Below, in pieces: positions 1-7,939 of a DNA stretch of 64,000 nt. A program made the position numbers and the translations under genes. This DNA is from Chamaesiphon minutus PCC 6605 (GTDB lineage Bacteria; Cyanobacteriota; Cyanobacteriia; Cyanobacteriales; Chamaesiphonaceae): positions 1 through 64,000 of the forward strand of contig NC_020053.1 in NCBI RefSeq assembly GCF_000317145.1, read 5' to 3'. Below the pieces are notes generated by a model that saw nothing but the letters and a program-made list of their open reading frames with translations, was not told the origin of the DNA and did no database searches. Within the stretch, counting starts at the first letter, position 1, and each line of letters begins with the position of its first letter.

Positions 1-38
1 CATGTTATGATAGCGGTAGCCTAAGATATTAATAAATT

Positions 39-380
39 ATGGTGAAAATTAATTCAATCGAAGATATCCTGTACAAAGAAGGTGATGTTATCCCACCGCC
101 ACCGCGTACTTACACTGAGGAAGAAGAAGCCCAAAATATTGAGGATGAAAAACTAATGGCTAGAGTTGACATGGAAGGTTTGGCATACGAGCGATCTTAT
201 CGTTATCAGGACTATGACGATCTAGGGGATATGCTTGCTGATGGCATCGATATCGATGATATTCCTGAGTCTTACTATACGAAGGGGAATAAACAGAAAT
301 CAGTATCTACAAATCCTGTAAATTTCACTCCAATATGGATCGGTTCAAAAGAAGATGAAGAAGGCAAAATTGAATTTTGA
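39..380 (+). CDS. Small acidic hypothetical protein
   Basis: I do not recognise a family. The 113-residue product is strongly acidic (runs such as TEEEEAQ and DGIDIDDIPE) with a proline stretch near residue 19 and no membrane segment. It lies 17 bp upstream of the large polymerase-like gene on the same strand and is probably co-transcribed with it, so it could be an accessory factor of that protein; that is inference from position only. The ATG at 39 is the first possible start in the frame. The window begins just upstream, so the promoter and any earlier operon genes are not visible. Confidence 0.6.
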   Translation: MVKINSIEDILYKEGDVIPPPPRTYTEEEEAQNIEDEKLMARVDMEGLAYERSYRYQDYDDLGDMLADGIDIDDIPESYYTKGNKQKSVSTNPVNFTPIWIGSKEDEEGKIEF

Positions 381-397
381 TTTTTTGAGAAATTGAC

Positions 398-3300
398 ATG
401 CTTCAGTTTCAAGAGTTTGACTTAAAGACTGGTAAAGATCTCACTGATTTCAACCCAGAAGGCGATCGAACGCCCAGAGTTAAATCAGTGGAGAATTGCT
501 ATTTAGAAAAGTGGCTTCAGACGCATCAGATCGAGCCACAGAGTTTGCATGTCGCTAACTTTTACGATGGAGTAAATGATTCGGATCGACAAAGGTTGGA
601 AGCCAAAGGTAAATACCTCGTCTGTACCAGTGGTAAGTCTGGATATTTCACAGATCGGCTGACTGCCGAATTAATTGCCAAAGGCGACAGCAACCGTGGC
701 GTTCGACCAATTTATGCAGATGGGAAGCGCAGTGCCCACAACGCAGTTGCCTACGGTTCGCTCGTCGTCAGCGATGGCAAATCTGCTACACAAACGAAAT
801 TGGGCAATTCTCGAATCTTAATTATCGATGACGAGCAAAGAACTAGTGGAGCAGCTCCACTCAAAGACCGCGACAGGCGCAACATTCCTGTCAAACAGTT
901 AGCGGATCTCTACGACAAAATGGGTGACGGTACGATGTTGGCATCGACTAAGCTTTTGCGTGGACTGTTATTAGATAAAGAGGTGCTACTCGCCATAGAT
1001 CGCGGATTGCAACAAACTGAAGACCGCGAAGATGACAAGCTGGGTGACTTGGGTGATTGGATCGATGAAGCATTTGGAGATAGTTTAGATCCAGAATTGG
1101 CCGGAAAGCTACTCAATGAATTTAAGCATATAGGCAGAATCTCTAATTATTATGTAGATCTGCAAACCGCTCAGACGATCGAGAAAAAGATCGACAGGAT
1201 CGCTCGGAGCGCAGTCTTACAGTTTCGCGCCGCCACGCCCGATCTGCCTGGAATTGCCAAAGGGACGGTGGCTACTAGCTCCTGGTGCGAGCGATTGGGT
1301 GTAGATGCGATCGTCTCGACTAATGACATCAAGGGCGACGACGGCAGACTCAAGGAACCAGGGATTATCGAACTAGACAGCTTTTTATGGGTCAATCGGA
1401 AGATTAAAGCTGAATACTCCAATCAATCGGTGGGTGCCCAAGTCAAAGGCACCATACCCGAAGCCACTCTCAACGAACTCAATCCAATGATTGAAGCTAA
1501 AGCCACTGAGCTTGCCGATATTGCGATCGATAACTGGCAAGTGGCAGCGAAGTTTATAGCGAAGGAAAAAGCAAGACGCGAGCGTGAGCTAATCATCGAC
1601 ACGCCCGAAGGAATCGACGGTGCGGAAGAGGAACCACGCAACAATCGAGCGACACTTTCTACACTGCTCGAAGCCGACGAGTACGGGCAGCTCAACCAAC
1701 TCACCAATATCAGCCGCCAGCTTAACAAATCGAACAGACGCGACTGGCTAGATGTGGCAACTAGTGGGATCGTTGTCCCCGCTGCGATCGCCCAGCACCA
1801 TAGTAAGTTAGAACCTTGGGAGGTATGCAATCGCGACCTCCCACACGGCGCGATCGTCGCTTATTATCGATCGCCATTCCCGAATGTCGGAGCAGCGGCA
1901 ATTGCGATTAATAACTTAGAAATCCTCCGCGACCGCGACCGTGAAGCATTCGACAAACGCGGTGTGGTTTACATGAATCCCTGGACGGCAAAACACATCG
2001 CCATTACCGACTTCGATGGCGATCGTAACGGCTTCTTTGTCGGTTACTTGGCAAATGACAATCTTCCAAGTCAACTGCGTGAGCGACTGAGCCATTTACC
2101 CCTTACTGGTGGCGAACGATATGAAGCAGGTAGAGAAGTTCTCGCCCAAATAATTCTTGAGCCAGATTTAGATCGGGGAAAATTCCCGCTGGCAGTCAAG
2201 GAATTTATCGAGGCTAATGCTCCCGATTGTAAGCCCTTACCGATCGCCAAAGCTAAAAAAGCCGACCACCTCTGGCTTGAGGGCGAGCCGCTAACTCAAG
2301 CCATTTGGCAAGCCTGGGATATTACCGCCAATAACCCAACTGGAAAAGTTGCCAATCAATCCATAATTTTGCAATCTCTCGCATCCGAGACAGTCTATAT
2401 CGAGCCGAAGCGCAAACCTGCATTACTCAAGCAAATAGGGGCAGCTTTCAGTGAAATTCCTCCAGAAGAGATTCCTAGCGATGAGTATTTAATAGAACAC
2501 GGTCTACCACCAATGCAGTTAGCAGACAAGATCGAGAAGATCGTCCAGGCGAGTAAACAGATCGATAAATTACCAGCAGCAGAGCGATTGGCATTTGCCG
2601 AGCGGAATTTAATTACTGTCAATCAGCTTCTCAAAAACTGTTGTGATAGTGGGGTGGCAAAAAATCTCCAAACGGCGGTCGATACGGCTAAAAGCAGCGT
2701 TGGCATCGATGAAACAATTCATGAATTCGGCGAACGCCTTCAGTACAAGTCTCACCAGCTCCGCCAGAATGTCAAAAAACCCGATATTTATCTCAGCCGC
2801 GACCTCCCTACCAATACCCAAGAACCGATTGGGTGGGCGGTGGGAACAGCGAACCGATTCTACAATGGTGGACAACAGCAGTCACAATTACAGGAGATCG
2901 AATCGGAAGACTTAAATAAGCGGTTTCGCTCGTTGATTCCGATTACCCATAACGATAATCAAAAGGCAGTCGTCGATGGCTTTGCCCAGCGATATCGTAA
3001 TTGTACTAACGCAATCGCACAGGTTCAAGATCGACTATATCAAGAATTACCCCAAGACCAGCAACCAACGTTAACGATCGTGTCTAGTAGCGGTAAAAGC
3101 CTTGTAGTTCAGAGACTATGCGATGCTGATGTTGGTGGAGATTCACCAGTCTGGGACTTGGGAGATGGTGAAAGTAACGTTAAATTCGAGATTTATCGTA
3201 ATCAAGAAGACAGCGGGAAAGAAAATTTTGTTGTCTATCAAGTAACAGATGACGCAAATAATCGGCGTTCGATCGGATACGTTGAGCCAGAATCAGCATC

Positions 3301-4714
3301 AGCCAACAATTTAGATAAACATAAGATCGAGCAAGTCGGTAGTACAAAAAGATTATCTATATCAAATTCAACGATTGAATTTCATCCCCCTTTCGTCCTC
3401 GAAAACGATGTGGATGCGGTATTTGCTAGTGCAGATAAAGTACTGATCGAACTGGAAAACTCGATTCCCAACGACAAAAGGATGCAATATGCGTCTGCGG
3501 CATGGCATTCAAGCGCAGGAATGGGAATGGCGACTAAAATCTTTGTCCCTGAAATTAGCCAACACCTGGACAAAGTACCGCCGATCGCGCTCAATCGTCC
3601 GACCGCAGCCGCCCTAGAGTTACGAGATGGAACGGAATTGGCAATTAGATTCGATCGTAACTTACACATTAGCCAGATCGAAACCGATGGCAGCGTCCGC
3701 GATTTGGGATTGAGTACTTACGGGGACTCACCCCTGCTGGCTCCTGGCACGGTGGTAACAGCTAAAATCGTTCGACCGCTGGCTCCTAAACTGCGAATTC
3801 AGACTGATTTGGGAGAATTTGCCGTCGATCCCGCTCCAACAATCGGCAAGATTGGGATCGAAGACTTTACAGGTAAGTTCGCATTCGACCGTCGGGGCAA
3901 AAATATTGCAGTGGATTATATAGGTTCTGGCGGACGGCGGATACCGATTGGAGTGCTGGGTCGGGAATTAATCAATAAAGAGTCTAAAGCCAATCTTCAA
4001 AGCGGTAGCAATTTACTCAAAGGTACTTTATCTCGTGGCTTCAATGAGAAAATTCTTGAGATTCAAGTTCAACGCCTCATCGACCATCAGCCCGTCGCCA
4101 GAATCGACCGCAACGAACTCATACCACTGCCGCAGCAATCTATTCCGCTGAAGTCTAACGAGCAGCCAGCCATCTCATCTGCTCGACGCTACTTGCCTAC
4201 AGCAGGAGAGCTGCGGCAGCTCTATCAAACTTCGGAGCTAGCTGGAGACGTTGCAAAAATGGCAGAAATTAAGAGTTTGGGAGTACTGCTCAACGACGTT
4301 TACCCCGATGGAGATCGCGCACCGGATGATTTTTCTCATTGGGTTGTAGAAATTCCAGTGCCCGAAGATTTCTACTATCCCAGTGCGGGAGAGTTACGAA
4401 CTGCCTATGCCCTCAAATCTGACTCAGGGCAAACGAAAGATTTAGACAGGATTAAAGAATTAGGAAATGCCTTAAATCGGGCTTATCCTGACGGAAACCG
4501 CGCACCTGATGATTTTAATAGTCCGACAGTGAGGATAACGGCTAGCGAAAAGCAATCTTTAGGAATAGTCGATCGAGCAACAAATGAAGCAACTTCAATC
4601 GAAGTCGAACTATCTACGGTTCAAGAACCTACGATAGTCCTTCCTGCTGAAAGAGAAATTAATTCTACACTATTAGAATGCTCGCAAACTGAAAGTATGG
4701 GTCGGTCTATGTAA
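398..4714 (+). CDS. Giant protein with single-chain RNA polymerase-like (double-psi beta-barrel) motifs
   Basis: The product has 1438 residues. Residues 537-545 read TDFDGDRNG, matching the metal-binding DxDGD loop of multisubunit RNA polymerase beta-prime, YonO-type and eukaryotic RdRP/QDE-1 polymerases. About 50 residues upstream, AYYRSPFPN sits where those families have an RAPTLH- or RNPCLH-type segment. Downstream, residues 644-655 (ANNPTGKVANQS) resemble the N-x-x-G-x-x-A-N segment of RdRP-like enzymes, and residues 757-769 (LQTAVDTAKSSVG) resemble their AVDxxKxG motif. The order and spacing agree. A region near residues 280-320 (AKGT, DIKG) could be the first barrel with its lysine; this is weaker. 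The C-terminus (about 1265-1385) carries two copies of a roughly 60-residue repeat ending in YPDG(D/N)RAPDDF. If active, it would make RNA (or primers) from plasmid DNA or RNA. The motifs are seen; polymerase activity is inferred. Confidence 0.7.
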   Translation: MLQFQEFDLKTGKDLTDFNPEGDRTPRVKSVENCYLEKWLQTHQIEPQSLHVANFYDGVNDSDRQRLEAKGKYLVCTSGKSGYFTDRLTAELIAKGDSNRGVRPIYADGKRSAHNAVAYGSLVVSDGKSATQTKLGNSRILIIDDEQRTSGAAPLKDRDRRNIPVKQLADLYDKMGDGTMLASTKLLRGLLLDKEVLLAIDRGLQQTEDREDDKLGDLGDWIDEAFGDSLDPELAGKLLNEFKHIGRISNYYVDLQTAQTIEKKIDRIARSAVLQFRAATPDLPGIAKGTVATSSWCERLGVDAIVSTNDIKGDDGRLKEPGIIELDSFLWVNRKIKAEYSNQSVGAQVKGTIPEATLNELNPMIEAKATELADIAIDNWQVAAKFIAKEKARRERELIIDTPEGIDGAEEEPRNNRATLSTLLEADEYGQLNQLTNISRQLNKSNRRDWLDVATSGIVVPAAIAQHHSKLEPWEVCNRDLPHGAIVAYYRSPFPNVGAAAIAINNLEILRDRDREAFDKRGVVYMNPWTAKHIAITDFDGDRNGFFVGYLANDNLPSQLRERLSHLPLTGGERYEAGREVLAQIILEPDLDRGKFPLAVKEFIEANAPDCKPLPIAKAKKADHLWLEGEPLTQAIWQAWDITANNPTGKVANQSIILQSLASETVYIEPKRKPALLKQIGAAFSEIPPEEIPSDEYLIEHGLPPMQLADKIEKIVQASKQIDKLPAAERLAFAERNLITVNQLLKNCCDSGVAKNLQTAVDTAKSSVGIDETIHEFGERLQYKSHQLRQNVKKPDIYLSRDLPTNTQEPIGWAVGTANRFYNGGQQQSQLQEIESEDLNKRFRSLIPITHNDNQKAVVDGFAQRYRNCTNAIAQVQDRLYQELPQDQQPTLTIVSSSGKSLVVQRLCDADVGGDSPVWDLGDGESNVKFEIYRNQEDSGKENFVVYQVTDDANNRRSIGYVEPESASANNLDKHKIEQVGSTKRLSISNSTIEFHPPFVLENDVDAVFASADKVLIELENSIPNDKRMQYASAAWHSSAGMGMATKIFVPEISQHLDKVPPIALNRPTAAALELRDGTELAIRFDRNLHISQIETDGSVRDLGLSTYGDSPLLAPGTVVTAKIVRPLAPKLRIQTDLGEFAVDPAPTIGKIGIEDFTGKFAFDRRGKNIAVDYIGSGGRRIPIGVLGRELINKESKANLQSGSNLLKGTLSRGFNEKILEIQVQRLIDHQPVARIDRNELIPLPQQSIPLKSNEQPAISSARRYLPTAGELRQLYQTSELAGDVAKMAEIKSLGVLLNDVYPDGDRAPDDFSHWVVEIPVPEDFYYPSAGELRTAYALKSDSGQTKDLDRIKELGNALNRAYPDGNRAPDDFNSPTVRITASEKQSLGIVDRATNEATSIEVELSTVQEPTIVLPAEREINSTLLECSQTESMGRSM

Positions 4715-4732
4715 TATTTTACCTTGGTACTT

Positions 4733-5191
4733 ATGCTGATTTCAAATAATATATATCAACATTTTCAATCTCAGTTTCATGAACTGAGCGATACTAGAAA
4801 TAAAGCTAATCTTTATCAGATATTAGTTTACGATGGTAGTCATTTTGTCAATGGCACTGTTGCCTATTTAACTGAGGATGAGTTATCTAAAGTAGTCACG
4901 GAAATTGAGCAAACTCATTACTGCCAAGTCGAACCGCTGAATTTTTACAGCTTCAATATTTACGATCGAGAATTTAATCGATTGAATGTCGATCCACATG
5001 CTAAATTGATGACAGACTTAGAAGCATCACAATTACGGCAAGGTGTCGATCCATTAAATCTTAGCAATGGAGAATATCATTGCGAAATTAGTAAAGTTAA
5101 TACTTTTAATATAGATAAAAACTCCACTCAAAAATATTATGTTTTGCAATGGAGACGTTTGAAAAATTGGCTGATGAGACTATGCAAGTAA
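4733..5191 (+). CDS. Hypothetical protein
   Basis: About 152 residues, no family recognised. The frame is open from a TTG at 4724, but the ATG at 4733 gives a natural start (MLISNNIYQH). It follows the polymerase-like gene by 18 bp on the same strand, so it probably closes that operon. The sequence is mixed alpha/beta, with no signal peptide or membrane helix and a basic, tryptophan-containing C-terminus (LQWRRLKNWLMRL). It ends 12 bp from the convergent gene at 5204-5608, leaving no room for a separate terminator. Confidence 0.55.
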   Translation: MLISNNIYQHFQSQFHELSDTRNKANLYQILVYDGSHFVNGTVAYLTEDELSKVVTEIEQTHYCQVEPLNFYSFNIYDREFNRLNVDPHAKLMTDLEASQLRQGVDPLNLSNGEYHCEISKVNTFNIDKNSTQKYYVLQWRRLKNWLMRLCK

Positions 5192-5203
5192 GACTATAGC
5201 AAA

Positions 5204-5608
5204 TTACCAATCATCTTGAGGCGCGTCGTGACCTAAGATAAAAGCACTATCGCATCTTTGGCACAGGTAGGTGTTATTCCATATTTGCAGAGAGTCACGG
5301 TAAATCGTACTGGCATAGATTCGACATGCAATGGCACAGATAACGCCTAGCACGATACCAACGGTCAAAAATATGGGAGAACGTCCGATGTGCCCAAGAA
5401 ATAATAAAGGGATAATAAAAAAACAGCATCGTCTTAGAAATTGACTGGGACTAAATGGAGGAGAGGCAATTTGACTGTTAACTGTTTGGCTAGTACCATG
5501 AAAATTTCTACCTGCTAGATCGGAAAGTCCATCGCGATAGATTAGTGAGAACTTACGGATATTTTCAGAGCCACATTTCGGACAATTAAAATCAATAATA
5601 TTCTTCAT
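5204..5608 (-). CDS. Membrane protein with split zinc ribbon
   Basis: The 134-residue product starts with a CPKCGSEN knuckle and ends with a CQRCDS knuckle, which together can form one zinc ribbon. Between them are two hydrophobic segments (about residues 65-80 and 85-105), so the ribbon halves would sit on the same side of the membrane. Its ATG overlaps the stop of the upstream FHA-ABC gene by 4 bp, indicating translational coupling and a shared role with that transporter. The function is unknown; a regulatory or assembly partner of the ABC protein is a reasonable guess. Confidence 0.65.
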   Translation of the reverse strand: MKNIIDFNCPKCGSENIRKFSLIYRDGLSDLAGRNFHGTSQTVNSQIASPPFSPSQFLRRCCFFIIPLLFLGHIGRSPIFLTVGIVLGVICAIACRIYASTIYRDSLQIWNNTYLCQRCDSAFILGHDAPQDDW

Positions 5609-7926
5609 ATAATATCTTTACGTCGTTGTAAATAAACTGCCATTGCGAGATAGACAATAGAATGTATTCCCAAAGCAATCCAGCACAAATATAAATTATT
5701 CCAAGTTCGATCGTAAGCTATGCCAAGAGGAAATGGTAAATTCTTAACAGCAATATGTTTGAACGTCGCTGGTAACAATCCATTGACATTAGCAATCGTA
5801 CCAAAAGCACCAAGCGACCAGCGAGTTATCGTTAAGTACGAAAGGATCGCACCGATCCATTTAAGCTTGAACAATACTCCTGAAAAGATAATCTGTGGCA
5901 ATAATATCAGCGGCAAGGCACTATTTACTTGAGAACTATTTCTAGCCACAGTCGAAACGAGCAATCCCAAGCTAAAGCTAGCTGTAATAGTTAAAAAGAC
6001 AACGACTGAAACTCCAAGTTGCCATGATATTAAAGTCGTAATAGGTGATTTAAAGACAAGCATAATCACCTGTGTAACTACTAATGATTGAGCGATTGCT
6101 AATCCAGTCAGGATTATAAACTTAGAACCAAAATAAGCTGAAATCTGTAGATTGACTAAGCGTTCTCGCATATAAATCGCACTTTCTTTAACTATTTCCT
6201 GTGCCGAGCTAAATAAGCCTACCCACAACGCAGCACAGCTAAATATCAGTAATACTTGAATGGCTAAACCAGCTCCATCGATCGATCCTCCCTTAAACGG
6301 CTGTGTATCTGGAAGAGCAGCTTTGAGCAATCCAATCCCGATTGGTGCGGTGACTAAAGCTAGAATTAAATTAGACCGATCGCGACAGGTGATGTCGAGT
6401 TGTCTATGAGTTAAAATAAACCATTGCTTGAGTGCATTAATTTTGACCTTTGAGGTTTTGCTTCGCTCGTGATTATCATTAATATCGATGTCTTGAGACA
6501 TGTACTCTCGACAGTAATCAGAGCATTCATACTCAGCGGCATAACTGTCGATCCAACCCCCATCTTCGAGCTTGACATAGATATCTGCAAAATTATCGAC
6601 ATCGAAATATTCGAGGATGTCATCGGGAGAACCAAAATAACATAACTTACCGTTGCGCCCCAGAAAGACAATGCGATCGCATAGTTCGATATTTAAGACT
6701 GCATGAGTGACTAAAACGATCGTCCGTCGATCTTCATGAGCCAGAGAGCGGAGGAGCTGCATCATCTGTCGGTCTAAACCAGGATCTAGTCCAGAAGTAG
6801 GTTCGTCGAGGAAGAATAACTTGGGATCGGCAATCAGTTCGACTCCGATACTAACTCGCTTGCGCTGACCGCCGCTGAGGTTGGTGATGACTGCCCTGCG
6901 CCGATGGGTCATTTCGATTTGCTCCAGGGTTCGATCGACTACGGATTTCACATTAATATCTGAAGGCAGTCTCAATCGAGCGGCATAGCTCAATACCCCT
7001 TCAACAGTTAAGTTGGTGTGGATGATATCGTCTTGAGGCACGTAACCGATCCGCGAGCGATAGATGTCATAGTTTGGCTGTAAATTTGCACCATTGATAT
7101 AGACCCCGCCGCTGGTCGGAGTTTCGGTACCCAAGAGAGCTTGCATCAGTGTAGATTTCCCAGCACCGCTGCCGCCGACGATGGCGACGAACTCCCCAGG
7201 CTCGATCGCAAAAGAGAGTTCGTCAAGGCGACGTTTCCCATTGGTTTCGAGAATTAGCTCGCGGATATCCAATCTGATGCTATCGCCACGGTCTAATATT
7301 TCGAGTTCCCCAAAGCCTATCAGTAGAGTAAAGCAACCAATTTGGATGGTTTCGCCAGTTTTGCCTACTGTGATTTTTGAAGGCCAGAGATTGCCGACAC
7401 TTACTCCATCATCGGTCAAACTTTCTACCGTGTAGAAACCTTGCCGCTTGGTAGGTTCGATCGTTGCATGAAAGCGAGCGACTGTTGGCGAATCTAATTG
7501 CAGCGTACAGGTCGGATCGCTACCGATCGTCACAAGTTGATTTAGGGAAATGCTCTGAAACTCACGATTGACAGTAAGTGAGTCAGAATCATAATATGTA
7601 ATGCGAACTAGAGTTTTAGGATTTAAACCAATATGTAAAGTAGTCCCATTTACAAGCAATTGCCCCGTTGATGGAATTGTCGATCGGTTTAAGTAAAAGC
7701 GGTTGCTAGTGACATCGTTACCATCACCGTTAAAGATGTAGTAGTCATTACCACTTCTAGATAATATGGCTTGCAGTGGAGAAATTGCCGTCCAAGAATC
7801 GGGCACTAGTAAATCTACCCCTGCTCGCTTGCGTCCGAGCATGTGGAGATCGCGATCGAGGGTAAACTTTACTGTCTGACCCTGATTGTTAACTACTAAA
7901 CATCGTTCGTCGTTCAATTCCTTCAA
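5605..7926 (-). CDS. FHA-domain ABCG-type ABC transporter (ATPase fused to permease)
   Basis: The 773-residue protein has two FHA-like phosphothreonine-binding domains at the N-terminus (about 28-85 and 134-190, the second with TIGSDPTC and a downstream RFHA), then an ABC ATPase with Walker A GGSGAGKST (251-259), signature LSGGQRKRVS and Walker B LFFLDEPTSGLDPG. The last 280 or so residues hold about six membrane helices of the ABC-2 type. This is the ABCG half-transporter layout common in cyanobacteria; two copies should form a working pump or flippase in the plasma membrane. The substrate is unknown. FHA domains suggest control by Ser/Thr kinases, though none lies nearby. It starts 13 bp after the relaxase gene on the same strand and is coupled to the zinc-ribbon gene. 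Confidence 0.9.
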   Translation of the reverse strand: MKELNDERCLVVNNQGQTVKFTLDRDLHMLGRKRAGVDLLVPDSWTAISPLQAILSRSGNDYYIFNGDGNDVTSNRFYLNRSTIPSTGQLLVNGTTLHIGLNPKTLVRITYYDSDSLTVNREFQSISLNQLVTIGSDPTCTLQLDSPTVARFHATIEPTKRQGFYTVESLTDDGVSVGNLWPSKITVGKTGETIQIGCFTLLIGFGELEILDRGDSIRLDIRELILETNGKRRLDELSFAIEPGEFVAIVGGSGAGKSTLMQALLGTETPTSGGVYINGANLQPNYDIYRSRIGYVPQDDIIHTNLTVEGVLSYAARLRLPSDINVKSVVDRTLEQIEMTHRRRAVITNLSGGQRKRVSIGVELIADPKLFFLDEPTSGLDPGLDRQMMQLLRSLAHEDRRTIVLVTHAVLNIELCDRIVFLGRNGKLCYFGSPDDILEYFDVDNFADIYVKLEDGGWIDSYAAEYECSDYCREYMSQDIDINDNHERSKTSKVKINALKQWFILTHRQLDITCRDRSNLILALVTAPIGIGLLKAALPDTQPFKGGSIDGAGLAIQVLLIFSCAALWVGLFSSAQEIVKESAIYMRERLVNLQISAYFGSKFIILTGLAIAQSLVVTQVIMLVFKSPITTLISWQLGVSVVVFLTITASFSLGLLVSTVARNSSQVNSALPLILLPQIIFSGVLFKLKWIGAILSYLTITRWSLGAFGTIANVNGLLPATFKHIAVKNLPFPLGIAYDRTWNNLYLCWIALGIHSIVYLAMAVYLQRRKDII

Positions 7927-7939
7927 GCTGGAAGCACCT

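Noticed and set aside
910-3669. Several minus-strand frames of 68-135 residues inside the polymerase-like gene
   Set aside because: Serine- and arginine-rich shadow frames opposite a long conserved gene.
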